Shown: piece after piece, positions 20,201-30,147 of the stretch | Numbering within the stretch: the stretch's first letter is position 1 | Layout of the letters: each line of letters begins with the position of its first letter | Assembly: GCA_001600355.1 (NCBI GenBank) | Contig: BCJU01000001.1 | Location: forward strand, 3,741,178-3,805,177 | Direction of reading: 5' to 3' | DNA from: Meira nashicola | Lineage: Eukaryota > Basidiomycota > Exobasidiomycetes > Exobasidiales > Brachybasidiaceae | DNA: 64,000 nucleotides | Translations under genes and position numbers: made by a program | Notes under the pieces: model-generated | What the model saw: the letters and a program-made list of their open reading frames with translations, nothing else | The model's database searches: none | What the model was told of the DNA's origin: nothing

Positions 20201-23038
20201 ACTACGTTCCCACCAGTGCAATCTGCCTATAGGTCTCATCTCATGAATGCGTCGATTGAGAATTGCTTGTGCTCTTCCTCCTTGTAAGGTTAGCTTTTTG
20301 GTATAAGCGTCATCCTTTGCCATAATTTCCATCATTTCCTTTTCTTCTTCTTTCGTTGGAGGTTTCCATGCTTCGCTCAATGCTCGCTTCTTTCCGTCAG
20401 GTGTTAGTGCATCGGTCGAAGGAAGAGGCGTTAAACGTGTATTAAATTCTGGTGCAATGTCGAAACCTAACTTAGATGTCTTTGGAAGTGGACCTCCATT
20501 AACGGGTGGCAGGTGTGAATTATTTGGTATTGGAGCAGATCCTTGATGGGTAGGAATGAGACCAGACAAGCTACCACCCAAAGGCCCTTGACCTGCTGTC
20601 GCGGGAATCTGAGTTACAGAGCCGGAACGTGAATGAATCATTCCACCAGCTTGAATCGGTTGAGCAAAAGGAGCATAAGATGCTGCCGCAGCTTGAGCAT
20701 CATTTGCGGCCGATATCGATGCTGCCGATGTAGCATTCGTTGAAGGTGCTGCCATCGTACCTCCTACTTTTCTGCCAGCGCTGGAGGCAGGTCTTGATGA
20801 TGTACTTGCTTGTCTTTGTCTAGCATTCGCTCTTACAGCAGGGCTTCCCATCCCTTGCGCAGGTGAAGAGGGTGGTATCGAAGATGACGGTGGAGGTGAA
20901 CCTGCCATGCCTAGAGGAGAAGCACGATAGCCTGCCTGTTGAGCATTTCCTGCTGTCAGAGCAGCCATCATAGAAGGTTGCATATTCTGTTGCTGTTGCG
21001 ATCCTGGTCCAAGAGGAGGTCGAGCTGAGGGGCCTGCCATTGCAGCCGAATGTGCTTGTTGCATTAATTGGGCTGCATTTGTAGGATTTTGAAGAGCAGC
21101 GGGCATAGGCGGTCTTTGTTGTTGCATCGGTTGATGTACACCTGGTTGTTGTGGTCCAAAGATTCCGATTGTCCTCGCCTCATCAATACTCAAAACTGCT
21201 CCGGGCCCTGAAGGACCATTGCCAGGTATACCTGCACCAAATCCGTTGTTCGGCAGCACATTTGCCTTTACATAAACGTAGCCCAATTGCATCAACATTT
21301 GCGCGGGACTAGGAGTTGGCTGCGATTGTCCTGGTATATTTGACTGTGCTTTGGAGGAAGAGAGAGCTTGTCCTAGTAAGTGCTGTTGTTGCTGAGGTGT
21401 CAAGGAAGGCGTCCAGCCTGCAGGAGCATTTTGGGCTGGATTAGGTTGACCACTTGGTATCGAACCGCTAAATGATCGTACAGATGCACCTGGGGTACCC
21501 ATAGGTGCTGCACCGGATATGCTCGGGCTTCGTGTATGACTCCTTGCACGTTCTTGTTGTTGAGCAAATGCTTGAGCTGGAGAGGCCATGGGTATGGAAG
21601 CATGAGATTGAGTAGGTGTTTGAAAGAACGACTGTGCAGGAGAAGGTGCAGCATTTTGACCGAAGGAAGGTTGAGCTGGTGTTGGAGGTTGCTGCATTTG
21701 ATTCGATGTTTGTTGCTGTTGCTGCTGTTGTTGTTGTTGCTGTGCAATTCGTTGCTCTTCCTCCTTTTTCTTCTTGGTGCTACCCTTCGGTCGTCCTTTT
21801 GCTTTCGTCTCTGGCGTATTCAATCCTGCTGCTCTTGACGGAGGTCTTGGTGATTGTTTGACAGAATTTTGCGGAGTGTGAGCTTGAGCTGGGGTTGGAG
21901 CGGCTTGTTGTTGTTGCTGCATATTCTGCGAACTTGGCATTGGGGATTGCTGTGGTAAATTGGGTATGGTACCATTCGCAAGATTTCCTCCGAATCCTGG
22001 CAGACTTGCTAATAGGCCTGGATTCTGTAGAAATATATTTGGATCAATCGAGCCACCCGAAGCCTGTGCTGTAGCAGCCATGAAGGATGCAGGATCCAAA
22101 TTCATACTTTGCAATGCAGCGGCCATTGCTTGAGCTTGTGCAGGTTGCTGTTGACCGCCTGGCCGCTGCGATTGTTGTTGTAATTGTTGCATGGCATTCA
22201 AGAATTTAGGAGCCATGAATGCATTTTGCTGTTGTGGCCCTCCAAAGTTCTGTTGCTGAGATGGCTGCTGTTGCTGTTGACCTGGCATATTCTGGCCACC
22301 TTGCTGCTGTTGCATGAAGGGATTAAACGCTTGTTGGGATCCAGGCGTAGAAGGTCCTGCTCCAGTAGCATTCATTGACCTTTGCATTCCCATATTACCT
22401 CCATTAGCTGTTTGTGGATTAAAGCCTTGACCCATACCAGCTTGATTCATAAGAAGTTGTTGTAGATTTGCCTGCTGTTGTGGCATCGAGCCCGACATTC
22501 CTAGCCATTGCATATTCGGCTGTCCTTGATTCTGACCTCCGACCATATTTGGCTGCTGTACTTGTGCTTGTTGACCTGCAGGATTTTGTTGCCCTTGTTG
22601 CTGCAATAAAGCCTGCAATTGAGGATTGAATATAAAGTTATTAGTCATCCCATTCATCGTCCCTATCCCACCAGCACTTTGCCCATCTTGCTGTTGGGGT
22701 TGGCCTTGGAAACCCATCTGCGGCTGCTGCTGTTGCTGTCCTATCTGCCCTGTCATGTTAGCCATAGACATGCTCTGAGGATTATTGTTGTTCCCGTTGC
22801 CGCTTAGATCAATACCACCATTCCCCAACAAGCTATTGAGATTAATACCATTTGCTGCACCCATTGCCATCATCTGTTGCAAATTAAATCCGCCCGGCCC
22901 TGGCATCTGCATTCCTCCGAATCCACCATTTATATTGTTATTTGTGGCATTATTGTTGGTATTGTTGGCCGTATTTCCGGCCTGCCCTGCTTGCTGTTGC
23001 TGCAGAGGGCTGGCAAAATTTCCGTGTCCTCCAAACAT
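17285..23038 (-). CDS. SNF5: Snf5/SMARCB1-type subunit of SWI/SNF with GATA finger
   Basis: Core subunit of a SWI/SNF-type chromatin remodeller, 1917 residues, acting in the nucleus. The first about 900 residues are Gln/Asn/Gly/Pro-rich, prion-like sequence with long Gln runs; a GRPKGSTKKKK AT-hook-like patch lies near residue 420. The two Snf5 repeats are clear: PIRLEIDHEGWKLRDTF...FTWP (about 1005-1080) and IQIKLDITVGAMNLVDQFEWDV (about 1150-1230), each followed by the HFAQAIREAI / KTAIAHSIREQV helix. A GATA-type finger, C-x2-C-x20-C-x2-C (WFCSNCG...LCGMCGKYFHRHRK), is at about 1500-1540. A terminal RCQDCPGK...HLRNRAHRANV segment (C-x2-C then H-x5-H) looks like a second zinc finger. The start is the first ATG; a 50-nt intron appears to end two bases before it. 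Identity is firm; length reflects low-complexity expansion. Confidence 0.93.
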   Translation of the reverse strand: MFGGHGNFASPLQQQQAGQAGNTANNTNNNATNNNINGGFGGMQMPGPGGFNLQQMMAMGAANGINLNSLLGNGGIDLSGNGNNNNPQSMSMANMTGQIGQQQQQPQMGFQGQPQQQDGQSAGGIGTMNGMTNNFIFNPQLQALLQQQGQQNPAGQQAQVQQPNMVGGQNQGQPNMQWLGMSGSMPQQQANLQQLLMNQAGMGQGFNPQTANGGNMGMQRSMNATGAGPSTPGSQQAFNPFMQQQQGGQNMPGQQQQQPSQQQNFGGPQQQNAFMAPKFLNAMQQLQQQSQRPGGQQQPAQAQAMAAALQSMNLDPASFMAATAQASGGSIDPNIFLQNPGLLASLPGFGGNLANGTIPNLPQQSPMPSSQNMQQQQQAAPTPAQAHTPQNSVKQSPRPPSRAAGLNTPETKAKGRPKGSTKKKKEEEQRIAQQQQQQQQQQQTSNQMQQPPTPAQPSFGQNAAPSPAQSFFQTPTQSHASIPMASPAQAFAQQQERARSHTRSPSISGAAPMGTPGASVRSFSGSIPSGQPNPAQNAPAGWTPSLTPQQQQHLLGQALSSSKAQSNIPGQSQPTPSPAQMLMQLGYVYVKANVLPNNGFGAGIPGNGPSGPGAVLSIDEARTIGIFGPQQPGVHQPMQQQRPPMPAALQNPTNAAQLMQQAHSAAMAGPSARPPLGPGSQQQQNMQPSMMAALTAGNAQQAGYRASPLGMAGSPPPSSSIPPSSPAQGMGSPAVRANARQRQASTSSRPASSAGRKVGGTMAAPSTNATSAASISAANDAQAAAASYAPFAQPIQAGGMIHSRSGSVTQIPATAGQGPLGGSLSGLIPTHQGSAPIPNNSHLPPVNGGPLPKTSKLGFDIAPEFNTRLTPLPSTDALTPDGKKRALSEAWKPPTKEEEKEMMEIMAKDDAYTKKLTLQGGRAQAILNRRIHEMRPIGRLHWWERSMDEEAGHLAIPGPFEHFKILLPGDKHNQRAAKGLRSALNGGYSSRQLRSERKAAAQVDEDLVPIRLEIDHEGWKLRDTFTWPAPESYKGELLERFAITLCEDFGLPIVHFAQAIREAIIAQVQDHTSAEALRPLPSKRKRDEMIGKGRLSQEEIRWWKKWRRDLEIQCEQGRIQELEDDPKASEDEKSTEVSNGGTVSFAEVNGKPAEMRIQIKLDITVGAMNLVDQFEWDVSDDGSSAEDFASTFAADLGLSGEFKTAIAHSIREQVDVYTRSLSLVGYTFDGSDVLDEELRGALLAPVSSIVRFEHDVDAHTPKLMQLSELEIMQMEKEREREARRKRRQTRGRRGVNLPDREPLKTARTPAVHGLQQFTNAGADAGIGGGEISSGRGAGLDHSSRSLAGMSTRRAAAVLASANIANANASGDYGTPTPQPEDIMRNGAGSAINQFDHRKEAAKKRKLDIQATHFEYPGGLGKIDDEADDDRDQGPKFAPFSSDSPSKNDARSNEGGGIQSNVSRMARHALGHGHGTSSPSASIAWNMARPEEALNQVTNWHDGMWFCSNCGVPGNMDPTRRKGPLGDKSLCGMCGKYFHRHRKARPVEYTRSVKYHLKQLQARGIMPNMVEVEDMLAKESASKGQVRGTESIQEASFNNVSGPNAQQASSDIGTNAEMTTTTDSIMAYSSYSDDAAGAANGTAEGSKAGSGQAAAAGTGGAAAAAPPPLPNSDDNPSDVTMQPVDRSTVPSSADNLVNQPQVPTSLGTSTNVLAAKVEEKAAPPSFPTTRGNSPDLPFEQVGSPDDSDSSEDEKESKSKTESHQNFQNNSVSGRSVSPNKAIQQPNSIPMTSSSSIMSAGQAGSPPMLPRTTSAQSPGSSSSGVGMNASQPEWLSEASHALRIKYPLDRFEVLARPRGAGAVSSAPEWRLRCQDCPGKLYTPGPEQSLTNFEIHLRNRAHRANVAKAVQQEGRKPYSG

Positions 23039-23040
23039 TC

Positions 23041-23090
23041 CTATGGACCAATAGTTTAAAAGGTTGCAAGTGAATTCCTCCTCTGCTTAC
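23041..23090 (-). other. Probable 5'-UTR intron of the Snf5 gene
   Basis: On the minus strand, AAAAAG|GTAAGC at 23090 and CCATAG|GAATG at 23041 frame a 50-nt intron ending two bases before the Snf5 start codon. Donor and length fit the other introns in the window. The branch site is weak. An upstream coding exon cannot be excluded. Confidence 0.5.
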
Positions 23091-26000
23091 CTTTTTTCTT
23101 TGCCTGCGAATATTTGTCCGCAATCAGAAGGTAACAAGAGTCAAATTTGGATAGAAAGCAATATCGTAGATGCCGCTAGGGCATTTAATCGAGTTTATTC
23201 GGTAAACATCCAATTTGAGCGTGGGGGACAACGAAATAATCTCTTTGAGTTTTAATTGAGACAAGGATTTGGTGAATGAACTTTGTGATTGCGTAATTTT
23301 TTTCAACTGTAATTCCAATCACGCTCTCTCTCTCTTTTTGAACTTTTTCTAAACGCGAGAAAAATGGATGGTAGATCGGATTCGAGGCGTGTTTGCGGTT
23401 TGAAATGAAAACTGCTTCTCTCTACCGATGTTGATCTCTCTCTATGCTACGCTTTTAGGTCCACACGACTGGATCGCTAATCTTACGCGAGCTCAAGCTA
23501 AGTGCCAACCCTTTTCGTTGCAAAGGTGAAGCGAGATGGATGGTGGTAAGAATTGATGGATCGATTGATAGCCTTTGCCTTACCGTGCGAGCCGATTGAC
23601 CGGAAAAAGTGCACGCGTACAATAAATAGTGGGTAGTGCTAAAAATCGCGTAGCCTACGTTGTGCTTTGGCAACGTATGCTTTGTACGGACAGATCGTGT
23701 ATGTTCAGATTGCTTGCGCACAAACATTCATTGATGTTTGAATGTAGAGCATAATCCAAATTTGATGATGAAGGACTTCAAAAAGAGGAAGATAAGATGA
23801 TGATAATGATGAAGGACAATTTTGATGATTATTTATGAACGATTTCAAAGAGGTAGATAGAATGATTGATTCTCAGACATGGGGAAATAGCATACATTCG
23901 GGAATCATCCACTAAATACCTTATTGATGTAAGATAGAATCTCACTTCCATAGATCTACATTTAGTAATGATTTTCATGCCGCTCAATTCGCCGAATCTT
24001 CTCGTGAACCCTGGTTTTGGTAGATTGAAAGATAAACAAAATTTTACGCTATGAATCACATAGGTACGTACGCCACAAATGAGTTTAAATTTCCGAACCT
24101 AGTTGCAACGGAGAAAGAAATCTACCTTCTCGTTCTGATAAAGTGCGGGGTGCATACGATCTTCTGGGAAAATAAAACTTTACCTGCAGATACATCTCTC
24201 TCAAGGTTCAAAAGTCGCATTAAATAAATATATGTACGTATGTGTGCTGACGTAGGATCTGATCCTCTCGGTCAACTGCATGATTAGCGCACATGTCAAA
24301 AGATGATTGAAATATGCTTCTTTTGGTTGTGATTTACGTACATACTTCATGTACCTTATTGAGCAATTTGTGGATAACAATATAGAAATGTAACCCAAAT
24401 GAAGCGAATCGGGTCTTATAGCCCGTTACGTCCTGGAAAACAATTGCCTTGCCTAGGACTCTCTTTTGTTGTGTATACACGTGGCACCGCGTCAACATGC
24501 GAGGGCGCGCGAGCATTGTCCTATTCATATCAAGGTTGTCAATGAATCATAAGTGCAAAGTCCTTATTCTAACAATAAAGATACAATGTTGATGGGAGTA
24601 CGAATTATAGGCCATAAGAAGGTATCAATTATGCAGTAAATATTGTAAGGAAGATTAGATTTGCTCAAACCTTGTAAAATTGGTAAATTTGTGGATGATG
24701 AGTTCACGTGCTCGTATGGTAACTGGTATGCCTCCCGTATCACTTCTCTTCGCTGTTGGGCAAGATTAAATAAGCTACACGCGCGTATAAACAGCCGAAA
24801 AGTGATCCCTTTCCGACATTTCCGTCAGCATGCGTCATCGATTAGGGTGCATCCGAAAACTCAATTTTCTGTAACAGGGAAATTAGGTTCACAAATTTCT
24901 CGATCGCCGATTCTAAAAAATTACAGAGCAATTTTTGTCACACTTTTACAAATCATTAAATGGTCATCCTTTATTTACCATCTTTAAATAGAATAAATGC
25001 GGAGTCATCATGAACTATATGAAGTGATAGAGTATACGTGCATGAATTGCCCCGCTTTTTTTTTAACTGTACAAGATCGAACAGGTATTATTCTCCGATC
25101 GCACGGTACTTATTCAATTCCGGTCATCGGCTATCTCTGCAAGAACTAATTGTTTTACCGTTTTCGTCATTTTAGCAAAGAGAGGAGCCGTTGTGTAAAT
25201 ATGCCTAGAACGCGTGTTCCAATCGAAATTTCAGTCTAAAAAGACCCTGCTCAATGAACCCTAATTGTTTGCTTTGCTGTTAAAACCACCGGGCGAGAAA
25301 AGACTCATGCAAAAAGTTAGCTTTTTTTTCTACATACACGCTTTACCGTTTTTAAAGCTCTTTAGATCTACATAATCTACGTAATGGTTCAGAACGCGCT
25401 GCGCGATAACTCAAATCATGCGTTTCTAGTGCCCTTTATAATTGTGTTTGTTTTTCACAAAATACCCTTACCAACCAAAAAAAGTGTGAAAGGGGGAGAA
25501 GACTGTTTTTTCTCCTTACCACTCTTTCCTTAGCTTAATCTACCTACATTAAATTAGTATATGCTCCGTTGATCGACAATTCAATGAATACCATTTTTCA
25601 GGTTCGATAAAACCGAATGAGTACGGGCCGTGTAATCAAAGATTTTTCCATGTATTTCTATTGTACAATATTCTACATTTCATGTCTCATAATTCGAATA
25701 GATCATTATGCAAAATGAGAAGAATGCTCGACGGCTACCGTTTTTGTAATATTTTCGGCTCCATAATTGAGCCGCGTATACACTTTCATTCGAACAATCA
25801 GGTACTAGACCTTCGGAATGCGAAATGACCTATATGCAGACGACAGCAACCGAGTGCATCGCCGTGTGCGGGCGCCGTCGCGTATTTTTTTTTTTTAAAA
25901 AAGAAAAAAAGTGTCTTGAACTTGCTTGTTTGGACGTGCGTGCGTATTTGTGTGTTGTTGAGATGCATGCGTGCAGCGAGCAAAAAAAAAAGGGACAGCG

Positions 26001-27156
26001 GTTTTTGAAAGGCAGATTTACTGTCTCAAACTGGGAATCGGTAAAGAATCGGTGCGCACTGTGTTTTTTTACCACATTGGTCATCTTGAAAGCAACATAC
26101 GGACTTTACATGGTAAAGGGTGATATGCAAAATCGAGGAATAGAATAAACATTCTTGACCATCATCTTCATCATTACTCTGATACGAATAAAAAGGCATC
26201 TCGATAATCGGTTTAAAGCTTAGCGAACGACTTTTGCTGGCTTATCTCGAATTCTCAATTTGTCACACGCCACCTTTTATCACCCGTGTTTTTACAGCCT
26301 CGCCAGTTCTGTTTGGGTCAACATAGGATTGAAGAAGGTCAAATTTGCGTGTTTCTACCTCTCGTCAATCATACAACATCATTTTTTGTTTGTTGTAGGA
26401 CTAAAGGAGTTAAAAGTCTGCGGAAAGGGATGGAAAAGTAAGGTTCAACACTGCTTCTTCGAAAGCATACATACACGATTGCCTTTTTTTCCCGACTACT
26501 ATTCCAATCTTTTGAAGCGGTATAATCTTGTGTCTTTACTTCATTAGGTTTCTATCCGATTCTTGTTTTTGCTATTATCGACTTAAGCATTCGAATCAAC
26601 CCCATTCATCCTATTTTAATCGGATCTACACAGCCGACCGCATACGCCCCTATCGACTTCATCCTTACTTCGCAATTCTACTTAACCCCGGATCAAGACA
26701 TTTATCGTTAGGGGGGCGGACAAATTGATATACTGAAAAGTTGGTAAATATTTGTCACGTTGCACCCATTGCTTTTACCGGGCCGTCTTTCACCACTTTC
26801 ACAACACGATCCAAGCGTCATTTTCCGTTTCGATTCGGCAGCGCTGACCGACTTGTGAAAATAAATAGGGTCTTCAGTATCAAGTACTACGAACACCCTT
26901 TACCGGTACCGTTACGCCGCAATTGGGAATCAAGCGTAACAGCATTCAATCTCAGATTTTAAGCGGCGGTAAATTGGTAGGCTGTGAGGTAATCGGTTCT
27001 TTGGAGAACGCCAAAAGTGTAATGAACAAATCTTGGCGCTTTTGAATTAGAAAACGTTGCCTTTTCTGGGGATATTCTGAAAGTTTGTTGCGCCAAACGC
27101 AGCCTCACTTTTATACCCCGTCAACTTCTTTTTTTTTTGTTTTCACCATACACGCT
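23091..27156. other. 4-kb gene-free region between divergent Snf5 and MAPK genes
   Basis: No supported gene on either strand. The ends should be the leaders and promoters of Snf5 (left, with a CTCTCTCTCT tract near 23325) and the MAP kinase (right, pyrimidine-rich near 27120). Landmarks are an E-box-like CACGTG near 24478, a GCGC element at 25396-25404, an A/T homopolymer stretch near 25890-25920 flanked by GC-rich sequence, and two TTTACCGG octamers at 26774 and 26899. Open frames are short and random in composition. Confidence 0.45.
25394..25405. repeat. Copy of the GCGCTGCGC element
   Basis: ACGCGCTGCGCG lies in the middle of the gene-free region, surrounded by AT-rich DNA. It is part of the ten-copy family. 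Confidence 0.55.
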
Positions 27157-29757
27157 ATGCCAACCGTTTTTCCAACGCCAACCTCTCCACCACCAAATCA
27201 AAATACGATGAGCGTTAACGCACCATCTCCTCCTCCTCCTTCGAGGATGAATTCAAGAGGATCTTCGTCTAATTTGTTAAATGCTAATGCTGCCGCTGCT
27301 TCGACGATTGGCGCAAGTTCTACTTCGCATCAAGTTGGTACACGACATGCAACACGATCACGCACTCGAACAAGACAAGCACAGCCTAGCAATACGAACA
27401 ATGTCAACAATGCAGCCGGTCCAAGCAGGAAATCTTTGCCAAGGTACAACAGCGAAGATCATCCTTTGAGTCCACACAAATTGGCCGCGAAAGGATATCA
27501 TCAATTTCACTGTTTAGGCGTTCCGTTTCACGTTAAGAAGAGATATACGTTTATGCGTGAATTGGGAATAGGTGCTTATGGTTGTGTTGCTTTAGCACAC
27601 GATAGCGTTTTGGATTGTAATGTGGCCATCAAAAAGGTTACCAGAATATTTGAACGTGAAGTTTTGGCAAGACGTGCTTTACGTGAAGTTGCAGTCTTGC
27701 GCGAGATTGGTCTTTGTGATAATGTGACGGCTTTATTGGACTTCGATACAACATTTATGGAATTCAATGAAATTTATCTCGTTTTAGAAGCAAGCGAAGC
27801 AGATCTATCGCAAATCATTCGATCGGGACAATCTTTATCCGATGCACATTTGCAATACTTTGTCGCTCAAATCCTTCGTGGCGTTCGTTATATGCATGCA
27901 GCAAAGATCATTCATCGTGACATGAAACCTGGCAACTTGTTGGTAAATGGTGATTGTCAATTGAAATTGTGCGATTTTGGTTTAGCACGCGCTTTTCGCG
28001 ATAATACAGGTGTACAAGCAATGAAGGATGGTGACTCACCCGTTGTGGGAGAAAGAAGTTTTCCTGAATCACCTCATGGAGATCGAAGTCATCCATGCTC
28101 TCCTTCTTTGCACATGACTGAAAATAATCCAACAACACAAATTCGTACCACATCTTTGGACTTCCCCGGAGGTCCTTTGACCGAATATGTGGCTACACGT
28201 TGGTATCGTGCACCAGAGATTATGCTTTGCTTCAAGAAAGGTTACGGACCTTCTATTGATATATGGAGTGTAGGATGCATTTTAGCCGAATTGTTAGGAG
28301 GTAAACCAATCTTTGCAGGTAAAGATTACGTAGATCAAATTGCACGCATCAATAATGTTCTTGGATCTCCACCTAAATCAACAATCGAAAAGATTGGAAG
28401 TGAACGTGCAAGAACGTATGTTGAATCTTTACCTCACATGCCAAAGGTACCATTTGCACAATTGTACCCTAAAGCAAACTCACAAGCGATTGATCTTTTG
28501 GAAAAGATGCTCTGCTGGGATCCCGAAGAGAGAATTTCAGCTGCAGACGCACTTCATCACCCATGGCTAAAAGCATATCATCGATCAAACAATAATTGGC
28601 AACCACCTCGTCCATTTGATCGATTTGAAGAAGTGGAAATGTTGAATTCGATTGCTGATTTCCGCGTAGGCTTAGAACGTGAATCTGATGAAATGCGTGC
28701 TGAATTAGAAGCTCTAGAAGCGGAAGAGTTACAAGCAGCAGAAGAAATGAATGCAAGACAACAACAAAGTGAACAAGATTCAACCAACGCTCATATCGAA
28801 CAAGATCAAACTCTTACACAAGATGGAAGTGAAGCCGATTTAGCAAATAGTGCTGCACGTTCTTCAGCTCCTTCTCGTAATACAGGATCTCCAATTGGAT
28901 CTGCATTAATTACGCCTTCTTCCATCTCTCCCAGTATGAATGGAATTTCGCCAACGTATGAGACAGATTTGACTTCTGTTAGCGCACCTCATAGCGTTGC
29001 TGGTAGTCATAGCGCTGGCAAGAGATCAAGAGGTGTAAGGGCAATTGACGGATTAGGTTTATCCTCTAATAATTTATTCGGCCGTGAAAGTGAGAATGGC
29101 AAGTATTTTGCACGTGAAGGTGCATGTGAAGCTTTGGATAAATCTTTGGCAAGTCATGGTTTATTGTGTGGTGATGAAAATGAATTGATTCGAGATGCAG
29201 TTCGATCAAAGACGAGCTTTCGAAGACGTGCTGTTAGTAATGCTCCAAGTCAATTAGCCCGTTTACGTAGACGTGGAAGTGAAGGAAGTCTTCGTCAAAT
29301 CGTTAGGGATGCAGTTTCACGTTCTGCATGTGAGCCCGTTAGCACTGGTACAGCTCCAGCAACAGTTGTCGGTGCGGGGGAATATGATAATGTTGAACAT
29401 AATTCAATTCTTCGTTTTGGAGGTAAAGATGAGAATAGCGTTGATTTTAGTGAAGGAGAAGATAGTGACGGAGCTGCAACTGCAATTCAAAACGCTCTTC
29501 ATAATTCAACAAAGACAACCGATTTAATAAGACGTTCTCCTTTACAACGTGAAGAGCATAATCAAGTTGCAGATGATACTTCAGGTTTATTAACTTGGCT
29601 TTCACTTTCATCATTTACTTGGGCTGGACGTAAAAGATGGTGGTCTGGCGCTAATCAAGATCAATCGTCTGGTAATCACGTTTTAGCCAATGAAGGTAGT
29701 GATTCGACAGCTATGGGTGCAAATTCGTCAGGTCAAGACAATAATGAAGGAGTGTAA
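27157..29757 (+). CDS. MAP kinase, Slt2/Mpk1 (cell wall integrity) type
   Basis: A serine/threonine MAP kinase of 866 residues from the first ATG. The kinase domain begins near residue 130: LGIGAYGCVALAHD (glycine loop), VAIKKVT (catalytic Lys), HRDMKPGNLLVNGDCQLKLCDFGLAR with Asp273 of DFG, TEY activation motif at Thr342-Tyr344, and VATRWYRAPE. LTDAH-like LSDAHLQYF, GDCQLKLCDFGLAR and GGKPIFAGKDYV are typical of the Slt2/MpkA branch, so a role in cell-wall integrity is inferred. Two oddities: DFG and TEY are 67-70 residues apart instead of about 20, because of a Ser/Pro-rich insert in the activation loop, and a C-terminal tail of about 400 disordered residues follows the domain. All catalytic residues are present, so activity is expected. 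The N-terminal about 120 residues are Pro/Ser/Arg-rich. Confidence 0.92.
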   Translation: MPTVFPTPTSPPPNQNTMSVNAPSPPPPSRMNSRGSSSNLLNANAAAASTIGASSTSHQVGTRHATRSRTRTRQAQPSNTNNVNNAAGPSRKSLPRYNSEDHPLSPHKLAAKGYHQFHCLGVPFHVKKRYTFMRELGIGAYGCVALAHDSVLDCNVAIKKVTRIFEREVLARRALREVAVLREIGLCDNVTALLDFDTTFMEFNEIYLVLEASEADLSQIIRSGQSLSDAHLQYFVAQILRGVRYMHAAKIIHRDMKPGNLLVNGDCQLKLCDFGLARAFRDNTGVQAMKDGDSPVVGERSFPESPHGDRSHPCSPSLHMTENNPTTQIRTTSLDFPGGPLTEYVATRWYRAPEIMLCFKKGYGPSIDIWSVGCILAELLGGKPIFAGKDYVDQIARINNVLGSPPKSTIEKIGSERARTYVESLPHMPKVPFAQLYPKANSQAIDLLEKMLCWDPEERISAADALHHPWLKAYHRSNNNWQPPRPFDRFEEVEMLNSIADFRVGLERESDEMRAELEALEAEELQAAEEMNARQQQSEQDSTNAHIEQDQTLTQDGSEADLANSAARSSAPSRNTGSPIGSALITPSSISPSMNGISPTYETDLTSVSAPHSVAGSHSAGKRSRGVRAIDGLGLSSNNLFGRESENGKYFAREGACEALDKSLASHGLLCGDENELIRDAVRSKTSFRRRAVSNAPSQLARLRRRGSEGSLRQIVRDAVSRSACEPVSTGTAPATVVGAGEYDNVEHNSILRFGGKDENSVDFSEGEDSDGAATAIQNALHNSTKTTDLIRRSPLQREEHNQVADDTSGLLTWLSLSSFTWAGRKRWWSGANQDQSSGNHVLANEGSDSTAMGANSSGQDNNEGV

Positions 29758-30147
29758 AAAGATTTAAACACTACGGATCATCAATATTTTTTTCATCTTT
29801 TAAGCTCTTGCTACGCTTTTATTGCGTGCATTTTCCTTTTTTCAAATTACACTTTGGATCGCTTTTTCCATCTCAACAAATGCTACTGCCTTTTCGTAAC
29901 GGTCAAACCAATTTACTATTTATCATTTGTGATTCTACAGCATCATTTTTGTACTCCATAATTTCGAATTCAATCTTTTTTCCCTTATCTGTAAAATGTT
30001 TATTTGCAAGAAGTTGAGTACCGTTGATTGAAGTTGGATATGACGACACTAATGACAATTTATAAAATCGAATAAGTACATTACTGAAATAGATAAAAGA
30101 CGAAAAAGGCCAAAAACATGACACGATAGAAAATATACAGAGTAGAG
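29758..30147. terminator. Convergent 3' region, MAPK / secreted protein
   Basis: 390 bp between two facing genes, so both 3' ends lie here. It is T-rich on the plus strand just after the kinase stop. No gene or repeat is seen. Confidence 0.4.

Noticed and set aside
28003..28170. Retained intron explaining the MAP kinase activation-loop insert
   Set aside because: No GTAAGT-like donor with branch site and acceptor at matching positions; the insert is open and Ser/Pro-rich like genuine linker protein.
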